A stretch of DNA of 64,000 nt, taken from positions 28,403,652-28,467,651 of the forward strand of contig CALNVZ010003434.1 in the NCBI GenBank assembly GCA_940671915.1, read 5' to 3'. Source of the DNA: Paracentrotus lividus (Eukaryota; Echinodermata; Echinoidea; Camarodonta; Echinidae). Shown here piece after piece: positions 41,495 to 55,100 of this stretch. Each line of letters starts with the position of its first letter. Positions within the stretch are counted from its first letter, which is position 1. A program made the position numbers and the translations under genes. The notes beneath the pieces are model-generated. The model was not told the DNA's origin. It saw only the letters and a program-made list of their open reading frames with translations, and did not search any database.

Positions 41495-42970
41495 GTTGTG
41501 TTTACAAGCCATTAAGAAGCTATAATATGATACCAGTCCAATCGAGAATGATGCACATCAAAACATATTAACATGCTGGGAAAGTTTCTAAATTCTTATT
41601 GGACTCTTAACCAACAATATATTTGTAGATTCCTCCCTCAAAAGAAAGAAGTGATCTAATCGAAATGAATCGAACATGCCAATACACATAAATAGATTTG
41701 CAAGCAAGTGCAATTAGGAGAAAAGGTGCAGTTGAATTATGGCTTGTGTTAGGTTTATTCTATGAATAAACTACAGGCAAAAAATTATATCACTTATATT
41801 TCATTAGCAGACCCGTAGATCTTACCAGGCATTAGTTTAAAATGGTCTATTTTAGGAAATGCGTACACGAAAGACATGGAAATGTCACACAAATTGCATG
41901 TACACAATGAAAAGTAAAGCAAAACCAATTTGAGATTTTGTTGATGACATATTTTCTGAGTCTATGCCAGAATACAGTACTGTATCGATCTTAATCAAAT
42001 TAAAATACATGTATGTCAAAACCTATAGTTAAGGTGAGTGTATTGCATATCCTATATCAATAATTATCTTAGCCTCTTCATTGAAGAGGGTCCTGAATTT
42101 CTATTATTGTAATTATGACGGTCAGTTTTCAAATTTTACCTATCAAATTTCTAACCTAATACTTTTTTTTTTCTACACATCAAAATCTAAAGTTGATTCA
42201 ACTCTACTTATTTCATATTTAGCTCATTCCCATATGTATCCATTGACGTTACTAACGGGCATAATGTCATACTATCTTATGTACAGTTGACAACATTTTG
42301 TTAATATGTAAGTTAGGCCTATATAATTTGACTGACATTTTCTCCCCTTCCTATGTACGTCCATTTAAATCAAAATGTTGAATCGTATTTTACATTCAAC
42401 ACAAACACATTAACTCGTTCAACTCTGTTAAGTTATTGTTTCTCCATTCCTCATATACCTGCGTTTGGGAGTTTACATGGTATATCCTAATGTATGTTTT
42501 TTTTTCTTTATTATCAATCTCTATTTTCATTATCTACTAAATCGAGGATTTTCGAGTCAATGTGTGGCATTCGCGCGTAAAATCTGACGTTATTACGCAG
42601 TCGATAGCCATGCATGCATTCACGCACAGGAAAAGTGAGTCAGTGTCGAGAGCGCACGGATTCCTGCTTGCCGGTTTTTATTCGATCTCGGCTCTCTTAT
42701 GTCACTGGTGCAGCCCTCCCTTGATCCAGTAACTAGGGGGAACAATCTCTCTCTCTCCCTCTTTAAAACTCAACCCTAAGTCATCGTTCCGGACCACAGG
42801 AAAAACAGCCGTCCTTATCTGTCTCTTTTTGTTTAGCACATCTAAAGATACATCTATGATTTTCCCGCCTTTTTAGATTATATCTTCTCGCCAAGCCGAT
42901 TGTCTGCCATTGGTCGCCATCGTAGGAATATCGTCCTGAAAATAGGACCCCATCCACGAACTCCTCGACG

Positions 42971-43102
42971 ATGTCGGCTGAAAAGAAGTTACATGGGTTG
43001 AGTTTGAGGAGGATAATGTCGGCGTGGTGGCATCTCGTGATGGTGGCCTTGGTTATAGTTGGAGTGTCGGCCGATGATGATGACGATGATGAGGTCGCAA
43101 CG
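42971..43102 (+). CDS. MMP-B exon 1 (signal peptide)
   Basis: It encodes 44 residues and ends GTCGCAACG|gtaaaa in phase 0. The ATG at 42971 is the first in the frame near here; a later in-frame ATG at 43016 (MSAWWHLV) would give a more ordinary signal peptide and may be the real start. Confidence 0.75.
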
Positions 43103-46100
43103 GTAAAAATGATTTTTTTTTTTTGTTTTCTTTTTAATAGTATAATTATCGTAGAAATGTGATAAACTGATTATTGTTAACATTACATGCAATTCTATTC
43201 AAATTTAGTGCCGTATCAAAAGCAATTACGAACATTATACGAGATTTTTATTCGTTGCTGTGTGTTCTTTTAGCCAATGTTGAAAATTGGCTAAAAAGAG
43301 GTATTCCCTCCCACTTATCAATCATATCTTGTAACTAATGCCTACACATTATATTTGTCACATCAAAGTACAAAATATTTATCAAAGCCATGGAATGTAT
43401 TATTATCATTAAATCATTTGAAACAAGCAGTCTCGACCAAACGGACCAGCTGCAGTAAATGGACGACGAGTCATACGGTGTCAGTCATAACTTCCGTGAC
43501 GTAACAGTCATCAATCATCGATGATGAGATCATTGGCTACCAATCATGCCAATGAAAACAGTCCTGTCATTTTCATTCGTGTGATAACAAACGAGTATCT
43601 TTGTAAGGGCATCGGCGATTGGATACTATTACTAACAACTTTTTTTAAAAGTTTCTTTTCTTGGTATAGTTGCAATTCTTGATCACTATAATTTGCAAAG
43701 TTTAAAATATATTATAAAAAAGAACACAAACCTGTGACGATTAAAAACGACGACCTTGAAAAGTTCAGTTCAGTTGAGCCGGTCCGATTTACCAAAGGAA
43801 AGATGGTTTTAGAGTAAGCTGTTGCCAGAGTAACGTGTACTGGATCATGGGAAGTTGAAGTCCATCCAATCTCGTGGTTTGTTGGTCGACCAACGAGACC
43901 GCGAACTGGAAAACAGATTCGCTTCTAAGCTGGACAATTAGGGTCCTGTTATCCCCTAAAACAGCTGAACATCAATTTTTATTTGAAAACAATGCGGAGA
44001 TGTAGATATGCAGACAGTTGAAGATACTTAAACAATGTGCACAATGGAACTCCCTAAGCTGATAATTGATTAATCAGATTCCTGACTATTTTTCATAGGT
44101 TTTGTGGTAATTGTTTAACCTAGCAAATAGACTGTCATTCAAAATAAGTGCCATAATCAACATGATCAAAAGTAATTTTTAGTATGGAAGTTTAATAATT
44201 CAGCGCCATTTAGCGTTACGTTCACGCAATACTACATTCAACAGTTCAATGTTTAATGTGATTTTTATAATGAAAACTAATATTTATTGTTAGCTAACAG
44301 CTTACATAAATTTGGGGTTCTGAGAAAATGATGAAGCGGGTTTCAAAAATAATCCTTGACAGGATAAACAGTCACTACCCATCAGACAAGGCTGTCTCGA
44401 TCAGTCATCGATCAACAGCCTCAAAGGATTGTTTCTTGAAGCAACATGAATGTGCACGTACATCATAATAACTTGAAGGACAGCCAGAAGAAACCTAAAT
44501 TTGGCTCAGAACATCCTTCGAGGTTCGTGTCGTATGTTCAAAGTTTTCACTTAAAGATCTTGCGTGCCACCAGAAGAGGCCTTTTTGTGTCTATACTAAT
44601 TATTTTGAAAAGGTTTTTGCAATGCAGATTTTAAGCACATTAAAGAAGGGAAAGAAAAGTGGTGACAGGAAAATGACTTTGCTTTTAAATGAAACACGTA
44701 TATGACGTATGTGAAAGGATCGTTATAAAAGTAAATCTTTAAGAACACAATGAGGTCATTTAGCAAAAATGCAGATTGAGTGTTTAATTATGATAAGAAT
44801 AAGAACAGTGTAGGAATTAATTGAAAATACTGATTGCAACGAATCAAATTTCATCAATATATCATTTGGCACAAAATGATGGTTGATATGAGACAACTTA
44901 ACTTCTAAGGGATTATCGAAGGTAAAATGATCTTTCATGCGTTTCACATGTTGCATTCTACATTTAATAACATCGTCATAGTATAAGATTGGAACAAAAG
45001 TAGTATAATGAATGTGTTGTTTGCCCAGGGAGAGAAAAAAAAAATCGCTCTATAAATTCAAACTCAATTAATGTTAAACAAAAGTACTTGAACCATTATT
45101 CCCCGCCCAAATGGAGGTACTTTAATCATTTTTAACATGCCCTGTCTCCTCGTGTATTAGGCTTTTGGTCGGGCTTCATGCAGTAAGGTGTCTCTGAATC
45201 ATGTTCCTTGATATTATACGTTGTCTGCAAGTCCATTAAAAAAACTGCATCATCCGTTGTAATAATCAACACAAACATTCATTCCTTGCATACAAGGGGA
45301 TATTTTCGTAACTTTCTCTTTAGATAGATAGCCACTCGATTAGACCCCAATATGAATGATTTATCTGAATTAATGTCATTATAAATGAAGTTTTCCAACT
45401 TTACCATCCGTCATGTGATTCAATACAAGAAGAGATTCCCTGCCTAAATGGAGGTACTTTTATGCCTCATATTGTACCATGTCTACTTTTGAATCAGCCC
45501 ACTGATAAAGAAAAAATGCTTTATTAAAGTCAAGTTATCTAAAAGAAAATAGTCAGTAATGAAGTTTGAGACTACTTTCAAATTTCAATAACAAATAAAC
45601 CATCAAGTAACACCCCCGTATAAACAGACAAAGCGATTCCCTGTCGAAATGGAGGTACTTTAACACTTCACACTTGACGTCTCTTCGAATGTTAGCCCCT
45701 CGATCAGACTTTAAAACAAATCATTTAGTTGAGTTTAGTTACCTGGAATGAAACAATCATTTGCGATTTTTTGTTTATTAATGTTGATAACAACTGCAGC
45801 ATCCATCATATATTCAATACGAGCAATTATTAACTGCATAAATGGAGGCAAATTTAATATTTTTTCATGTATCCCTATGGATAAGTCTCGTGATCGGACT
45901 TTAAAAGTAATGGGTTATTTAAATCATGTTATCCGAAAGAATGTAGTCAATATAAAGTTTTAGATTATAATTTTTAAAGATACATGAACAAGTAAACCAT
46001 TAAACGTACCATCCAGTCAATGCATACAGTGATTCCATGTCGAAATGGAGGTACTTTAACACTTCACAACATACCCCGTCTCTTCGATTGATAGCCTCTC

Positions 46101-49100
46101 GGTCAGACTTCAAAACGAATCATTGATCTCAATTAAGTTATCAAAATTGAACTTATCGTTAGTGAAGATTTAGATTTTTTTAAATTTACATTTGATTTTA
46201 ATAGTGGCTGCAGCATTTGTCGTTGCAGTCACTACAAGATATGCATATATGAAGGTACTCTAATACCTCATACCGCCTCCCTATGAATAAGCCTCCTAAA
46301 CAAACTTCAAAATAATTAACTAATTTGAATCATGTTGTGTAAAAGGGAAAACGTGTATATCTAGTAAATTATAAAGATTATGTTATAATTCTTAAATTCA
46401 ATGGCAAGCACCATTAGTGCATTTGAACGTGAACATTGATTCCGTGTCGCAATGGAGGTACTTTCATACTTTACATGCATCGTTTCGTTGATTAAATATC
46501 ACTCGATCATACCTTAAAATGAATCGATTATCTGGAAAATGAATTTTTTATTACTTTCCTCTTTGGTAGCTCACCTTTTATTTCAATAACAAGTACAGCA
46601 CCCGTAATAATTATACTAGTATACTATTCTACACAAACAATGATTCCCTGCATTAATGGAGGTACTTTAATACTCTACATCAGCTCCCGTCTCCTTGATT
46701 CAAAGTCTCCTAATTAGACTTCAAGACTCGTTTGTCCCTGAATGATGTCATCTGTAAAAGCTGTCAATCGATGCAGTTTTAGATGATATGAATTTAGAAG
46801 GAAATCGGGGAATGGAAGGGGGTGGTTAAGGCCCCCACATAAGTGTTTTTAAAAAGGGGTTCTCGCAAAAGTGCACAAAATTGATTTCTTTTATTTGTTG
46901 ATCAAACTGGCCTGCTATCTTGTTGGCAGTTTGACCTGACAAACCTACATTCCAGATGGCCTGTACCGACGCCCCTGATGCAAGATCTATTGTTCAGTTG
47001 GATTCTACCCAGGTCTCCCCCGCACACAGGAAAGTCGATGCTTATTCATACACATGGGTCCCAAACAACGAAGCGTTATCAATTTACATATCTCCCTGTG
47101 AGAATCTAAAGATAGACAGGGCTGCATGGAGGCCCTAGGAATCAGATGTTAACTGTGTGTAATCTGCTTTGTCAGTCTTAATTTCAACGAATTGTGATAT
47201 CAATATACAACATTCCAAGCCATTTTGTATGTAGTATGTATCATGTAGCACATTTTGATCACGTTTTTGGTGTAGTATTAGTGTAACATGCGTAAACTAT
47301 GATCAATGTACATGTATCTCTCGGAGAGGTTAGCCATACAGTCAAGCAACCGAATTAACAAAATAATGCACAGATAAAAAGTGTTTAGTTCCATCTATGA
47401 TTGACATGTGTTCTCTCTATTTGAACGTAAAATTATTTTTAGGCATTTAAGACCATTCCTTTTATACCTGAATGTAACCGACAGCTAAATATATATTTAG
47501 TAACTATTTGTAAACATCAATAACTTTGATTATCTAATGGGGTGGGGGAAAATAGCAAAGAGAATGTCACTAATGATTTTGTTGGCAAAAGTAAAAGGTT
47601 AGAATCACATTTTTGTACTCATGCATAATGATCTAATGAGAGTAGAAGTTCGCATATAATTTCAGTAATACATCGTGAGTACTGAGGCTTGTAACTCATA
47701 CATGGACTTGTAATGCAACCTGTAATCGAGACAGTTAAACCATGGGCGGATATATACCCCCTATCACCTTTCCTTGATCCAATTAGTCATCTGTCAAAAT
47801 AATGCCACCTTCTAACAGACAGAGAGCAAAGATGAGCTGTTAATGATGTGCAAGGTTAAGACAAAGGCGGCATGAATTTGCAAATAATCCGCCCCAAAAT
47901 CTGTTCATGATAATGACGAGTTCTTACAACTTGTCATATAGGCCTATTCGTATCATCATTTCTAATGATTAAAAAAAATTGTTTCCATCAAAAACGGAGA
48001 ATAAAATTGAATTCAACATTCAAGGCATTGTTTCGTAGGGGGAAATTAGGGAGATAAGTCTTAATATTCACCTTAAATTAACGAGTTTTCCTCACACTCA
48101 CAATGTATGCCCATAAGAGTCTTCAGTTTCATGTGTCCTTCAAGGACCTTGTATATGGAAAATTGAAACTAAACATAACAATTACGTTACTATCAGTATT
48201 ACTTTATTAACACATGCATCAGCCCGGTGGCATTGCTCATGATATCATTTGAATCATTGATGTGTCCACTGACAGAGGTCCATATCCATCGGAAAAGAAA
48301 TATTAATTTAATAATCTCTCAGGTCATCATGATAGTGTATTGCCCATCAAAATAGTACATTTTATATACACACCGAATATCAGGAATGCACGCCTCTGAT
48401 TGATCAATATTGCGGGCATAACATCGGATATGTCCCTCTAATCTTGATACTGTATATGCCCTTGATGGCTTCGTTCAGCTAAGTTTCTGGATCACCTCGC
48501 CTAATACTTTCAATCATATATGTATCTCTGAACATTCTATAAGCAGTCATTTTTTTTTTGTACGGAAAGCATACAAGTATATTATGATATGACATCGTAT
48601 TGAGCACTTCCCAGTTGCATAACTTCATGCTATTATGATAATGTAAAGTATGGACAAAATGACAAAATCATTCTTTAACGATATGTGACAATTAGTTTAA
48701 GTAATATAGCATCATAGTTTAACCATAAGGACGATACTGTCGAAACAAAACACGGACTCAGAAAGCCATTTAAAGCCCCAAATTCTCTCCTGTGTTTGGA
48801 CCTGATTTTAACTCATAATTTGCCTTGAAACTGCCAGGTCTAGGTACCTTGACTTGTGAATATCTTTCTCGCCATCTTGTTCTTGATGAGAAAATGACCT
48901 TCGTGCAACATGAAGCCACATGGAGAAGGGCAAGGGGCATCATGCATGAAAGCCATTCACCATTACGTCTGCCAAGAAACACCCCATGAAAATTTCAAGT
49001 CCAATTTGGTGTCTGAAGAGGGTATGGGATAAAAATAAAACATTCTGTTGATAAAGTTCCAAGTGCCATTTTCTTGTCAGATAAAATCATGCTCAATCCA

Positions 49101-52100
49101 TTCAGAATAGATCCCTTCAGGGTTTGGCTTTACGGTTCATTTGTCAGGGTATGTTAGGTCCAAATAGCTATCACGTTAACATTAACATCTATGGTGGTAT
49201 CTCACTTTGCGGAGACAGATTTGAGACGGATTTGGGACTACTTTTGAGACGGTTTTGAAATTTGTAGCGGAGACGTTGCGAAAAAGTATCAGAAACATCC
49301 CCGCGATGGAAAAAAAGTGTCTCCGCGACGGATCGGAGACGCCTCCGGAACTTTTTTTTCCCGTCGCTGAGACAGTCTCGACAAATTTCAAAACCGTCTC
49401 ATAGTAGTCCCAAATCCGCCTAAAACCCGTCTCCGCGAAGTGAGATACCACCATTAGCAAGCAAGAACATAAGAGTAGATATAACAATCTCCCTCTGACA
49501 TAAAGTTTTTCCTAACCTCTCCATTTATGCCTTATAAAGCAACGCTGTTTTGTTCCATGAGTGTAAGACAACAACATATATCAGTTTATAAGAATGTTTG
49601 GTTTAATTCAAACGTTAATATCACCGACTCATTCATATACTCTTTTCAACTTCATCTGGTGCTGATTTAATAACGATTTCTAGTACCTCTCATAATGACC
49701 CACGGACAATACTTGAGTGCATTGTGACGTCACAATAAACAATGCATTTGTTTTGTCTCTTCTCTCTCTAGCATGTCTAGTCTACCCCCCTTATTAACGA
49801 TTGACGTTCGTGTTTGTGACGTTTCAGCAGACGTGGGACTCATCCAGGGCCGTTGTCTAAACATGTATTTTAATTGGTCAGAAGTCTGGTTGTCATGGTG
49901 ACGAGGCCACTCTCGATCTAAAATGCCTCATCGCACAGTCATAGATGACTTGGTGTGCTTAAGACCCCCTATAATATGGGTTTGTTGATGAAAATCCGGA
50001 CAGGGTATAACAATAGGTTTTACTGCAGTGATGAAAAACATTGAAAGTTAGAATGCGGATTGAAAGGAGGGGGGGGGGGTGATAGAGTGAGAGAGTAAGA
50101 AAGGGAGGAGATAAAACTGTTTAAACTTATGACAAATCAATGTGAAATGAACAATATTAGCTTTTTAGTCTTACGTTGAGTTTCATTGAAGAATATGATG
50201 ATTGTGATCATTGGACCATTCTGTCTGAGCACTTAGGCGTTCTACATAATCTCACTCCGTCATACTTTCAAATTGATTGCAAAGCCGACAAGTAATCTTT
50301 CAATCCTAGCCATTCGGAGGTACCTTCTATTTGTTCAGACATTGTCAGTATGACTGAAATATAACTACCCTCGAGGGTCAGTCCGTGTCTTACATGATGT
50401 TGACATCTACAAAATGGCGTGACACCGCAGAAATGTCGGAATAGATTAAAATATCTCAATTTGGCTGACCTTAACTTGATAACAGTCTCAGCTCTCTTTT
50501 CTTCCCCTAGCAAAACAAGGGATCCCAACTCTCAATCCACGAAGGATAATATTTCTCTGTCAATTGATTATCAAACATTACGTTCCAATGATCTATTACT
50601 TATATCTTGATCTATTGAAGAAAGTATAAAAACCACATAATGGAAGTGCAAACTATGTGCGTTTATTCAAAGGAAACGACAGGGTCCCCTAGATTTAATT
50701 AAGAAGAAAGGAACTATTACTGCTCTGGGCAAATTTGATTGATATTATTGTTGAATTTTTGTTGTAGCTCCTTAGTCATTCTTCAGTTGAAGCCTATTTT
50801 AATGTCAGTTTATTGGATGAAACATTTTTATTGTTTTCATATGAAAATTCATATAATTGGCCAGGAAAATTATTTTGTATGAATAATGTATCATGAATAA
50901 AATTTTAAATATATTATTTCAAATATTCGTCCTTTCCTCTTTTTCCTTGTTCAGGCTTACAAGGAAATGCGCAACTTGGGTTTCAAATAATTGAGGTCGC
51001 CAGGCCTCGAAGACAAGAACTTTAGAAAGCAAACTCCAAAGCTCTCATGAAGCCAGCTTAGAATGAATCATTACTAGCTAATAACATTGTAGATCACAAT
51101 ACTTGATGTCTGTAGGGGGCCAAACAGAGAAATGAAACAACGGAAGTAGATGATTTGCGTAGTTATTAAATGTTGTTTTGACAGGAATCATTATTTGAGG
51201 AGAAACATGAGTATTATTTAATAATTGCCCTTTCAGTGGTGTCCCTGTTGTCAACTTCCTTCAGTGGCGCATTTTTATTTTATTCTCAATTAATATCATA
51301 CTATTGCATTACATTGCCTACTGAAAAAAAAGTAATAAAAAAATAAAAATAAATAAACCATGCCAATAATTCACATAGACATATATAATGTCAAAATAGG
51401 TTATTCCAAATATTGAAATGTGTTTTAAATAAAAAGATTAAATGTTTTTAAAGAGGAAGGGTTAAAACTGTACAAACAATCATGATGAATTATTGTTTTT
51501 ATCAACACATTACGTTAGGGTAAGGTGAAGACAAAAGTAGCAAATGCTATCGATCAGTGTACGGTATGTTATTTAGCTGTTTGTGCGTTCATTACTATTC
51601 CTAATTTGATAATATAAAATTCACGTCGCATATCTCTTTATCAAATTACAAGCTATATTCCCCTCCATTTCGGTCAATATGAAGTTAATAGTGGTGATAT
51701 AGTTATTACTAATCACATAGATATCACACCTGTCATGCCTGTATGGTAGATCTAGTCGATCCCTATACCTTTTACTCATCCGGGCCAAGGATGGCGTTCT
51801 GACATGTCGCCTACAAGGGTTCATAATTTTATGATGGTGACAGGAGAAATCGGTGACTGTTTATCAAGCAGTCGTTGTCACGATACGTCGAGGCCTTATT
51901 GCAGGCAATCATATTATCTAATACCCTTTTGGCACTCAAGACAGCTTTATTTCACGAACCCCATCTGAGTGTTGAGGGTCTTACCTTTAATATCTGTTTT
52001 AAGATTTTTCTTTTGAACTACCGATAGTTTTCTGTCAACTTCCTACATCAGCATGGTCATGACCTTAAAGGCCATGAAAACACTTCTGAAAGCCAAAATG

Positions 52101-55100
52101 GTATTAACCAAAATACTAATTCATAATAATACTTAACTTAATCATCATTGCTTTCTTCAAAAGATTAAAATAAAAATGATCAAATCCGTTTTTAATCTTG
52201 ACGAGGTGATCCGTCGCGTTGATAGGACATATGGACACCTACGAGTCACACATCTTTGTTTTTATGGTCACGTCCGTGATAAAACGTGAAGCGGGTAAGG
52301 ACGTGTCCAAAGGATGGTGTATTTTTTTTCTAATTCCTATTTTGTACTGTTTAAGTGTCGCTGCCTGATTCCTGGTTTTCCCTGATTTTCCCGAACAACA
52401 GATAAATGCTACAAACATCCATATTGTATTTGTTTTCATTCAAACTTGCCACACTGAATTTTCTAAAACTTTTTTTTTTTTTATATGTATTGTTTTATAT
52501 TCTACTTATTGTGTTTTCAATAGAACCATACCCCAAAAACTATAATAATAATTAAACAAAATGAATAAATAAATAAAAGTACAAAATACAAAATACGAAA
52601 AAAAAAAAAAATATAGGGGGAAAATGTTTAAATTTTTACCTGAAAACGCAGCCTATGCACGTCAGGTGGCATGGTTTATACTGAGGTCGGAAGGGGGAGA
52701 GGGTGTCTTGTGATTGGGAAATTAGTAGTACGGGTAACAGTGTAACTAAAAAAAGGGGGTGAAAGATTCAGGGTCTTATTAAATCCCCTTAAAACAGTGA
52801 GTACGTGTGTGATTATCGGTGAACTTCGTGCATATTTCTAATGAAATCAATAATCTTCAGTTTTGTTAACTACATTGATGTTTCATACACTTTAGATTTT
52901 TTTAAAAATAACATTCTATGAATTATTTTAATCATCGATTCTATATATTTTCATATAAATTTAAAGTAATATCAAAACGATCTTTATAAATTATTGGATA
53001 GCCTGGAGTTGTTAACTATCCTATATTGCTTTCGTAGTCCTTGAGTTTATTACCCATAAGGAGCTCAAATTGGTTTTAAAAATATCTTATTAATCAAATA
53101 GAAATAGTTTCAACCACTGCTAAAGAAATCGATTTTACATTTTGTTGGGAAATACCATCTTCGGATTCTCGAGTCACTATTTACAGTGACAGATGCGATT
53201 GACACGACTTTGAACTTATAGACCTGCTTCTGATACATACATGAATATATTCCTTGTTTCATCGAAAGGAAACACAGCTTTAACGGATAGTGGACCAATG
53301 TGATGTTATGCCGTGATGGATCACTTCATGCTATGATCATACTAAATTATTCTCGAACAGAAACCAAATTCATACTGTTATTTCTATTGTAAAGTGTGTT
53401 AGGTTAACAAAAATCCAGAGGTAAAGCTGTCAGATAGGATTAACATTGCTATGGTTGGGATTAGAGTTAAGGTGCTTTCTTAACACGTGGAGACGTCTAC
53501 GAGACTCTGAGACGTCTCAAAGACTCCTAAACGTTTCCGAGACCTTTCCTAGTCACTGTGTTCTTATTGAGAAACAGAAGGGTATTAGTTCCTATGTATG
53601 AATATGGTTACTGTCCTTCTAGCCTTTATCTGACGATACTATAATAGTTCACCTGCAAGTAAGTTTTTCATAATTTGTCAATAATATAACTTGGAAACCT
53701 TGTGTGATTTGGTACAGCAGCCGTGCTTGATAGATATGTAAGATGGCAGGTAGTACCTCACACAGGTGTGACATATCAAGAGATAGCGCATCAAAATCGA
53801 TGAAGAAAGTTTGGCAAAAAGTGCATTCTACCTTCTTTTGCGTGTAAGTTACTTGCTAGGGGTTCTCCCAAATAATAACGAGCATGAAGATATTTGCCTC
53901 ATTTGCTTTTAGCATGGACATAGGTTAATGGTAACACTCTCTTGCAGAATCCAAACTATTTGAATTATATTAAACGCAAGTTATGTTTAACATCTTTTGG
54001 ATATCTAAATCGACTCTACCTTTATACAATCGAAATGCTGAATATTATTATTTTTAAGCATTTCTCACTAGTTTTCAGCTGTATTCCAAAGGATTGGAAA
54101 TATGTAAAATACTTAAAGATTATTCAAGAGGTTTTAGCGTTAAGTACACGGCATCAGTTCTTAAGAAATGAATCAATTCGATAATCTTCCTTTCCTGCAC
54201 AAATATTTCAAACATTGGCCCCATTCGCTGCTCCTGACCTAATGACATTATTCGCACCCTCATTACCGTGATTACATTATGTTTAAAGATCAGCGTAAAG
54301 TGCATCCAAATTACTTCGTTTACCATTGTTAAAAGCCCTCTAAAAATAAAGTGATTTTGAAATGGCAATGTTACATGTTTGGTGATTAATCACCATTCTT
54401 GTAATGATTGACTAAACCTCTCGATGAAGGCTGCTTTTTGATCATATTCCAACTGTCTGCAGCTGCTTACCGGTATCTGTGCATATCCGCTTCAGTTTAG
54501 AGGCATAAATGAGGCGATTTGGCTTCAGATCAGAACAGCATTAAATGAGTTTAATAAAAATGAGGCTAAAATTGGGTGAAGTTACGCATTTTTTTTTTTG
54601 AATGATTATAGTATGCAACGTATTAAATAAATGTGTAAAATGTGTGCATGGGAAGTTGCTCAAGCCTTGATTATACGTAATACGTATAATCAAGGCTGGA
54701 GCGACTTCCCATGCACACATTCCCAAAAATCTAAATAAAATCAATACATAACTTTTTTATATGATACGTGAATTACTAAGAAACAACCAGAAATATTTGA
54801 ACATGCCTACATTGACAACCACATACAGGTTTTAAAAAAAAGATGACTCGATTACCCCTCCACTAACAAGAGTCGGATGTTATGATTTGATCTGATATAA
54901 ACCACACGATCGCTCCAACTTATGTTATGATTATGCTAATTGATAATCCCTAATATAAATTACATCCCGCTAAAAAGGGAAGACGTTGTATTTTTATCTC
55001 ATGAACTAGGTCAGTGATCACATTATTATAATACGCAAAGGCTAAATCCAGGAAAATCACGATTATTATTACGAAGTATTGTTTAGGAAACATAATTAAT

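Larger units (their letters stand above)
31801..42970. other. Intergenic region between MMP-A and MMP-B
   Basis: No coding exon was recognised. It contains MITEs (32233-32798 with a nested one, 34314-34492, 38428-38661), microsatellites, a GTGTGAA-rich repeat and the large palindrome at 39521-41494. The stretches 33100-34000, 34600-36500, 36800-37800 and 41500-42900 show nothing beyond ordinary AT-rich DNA. Confidence 0.6.
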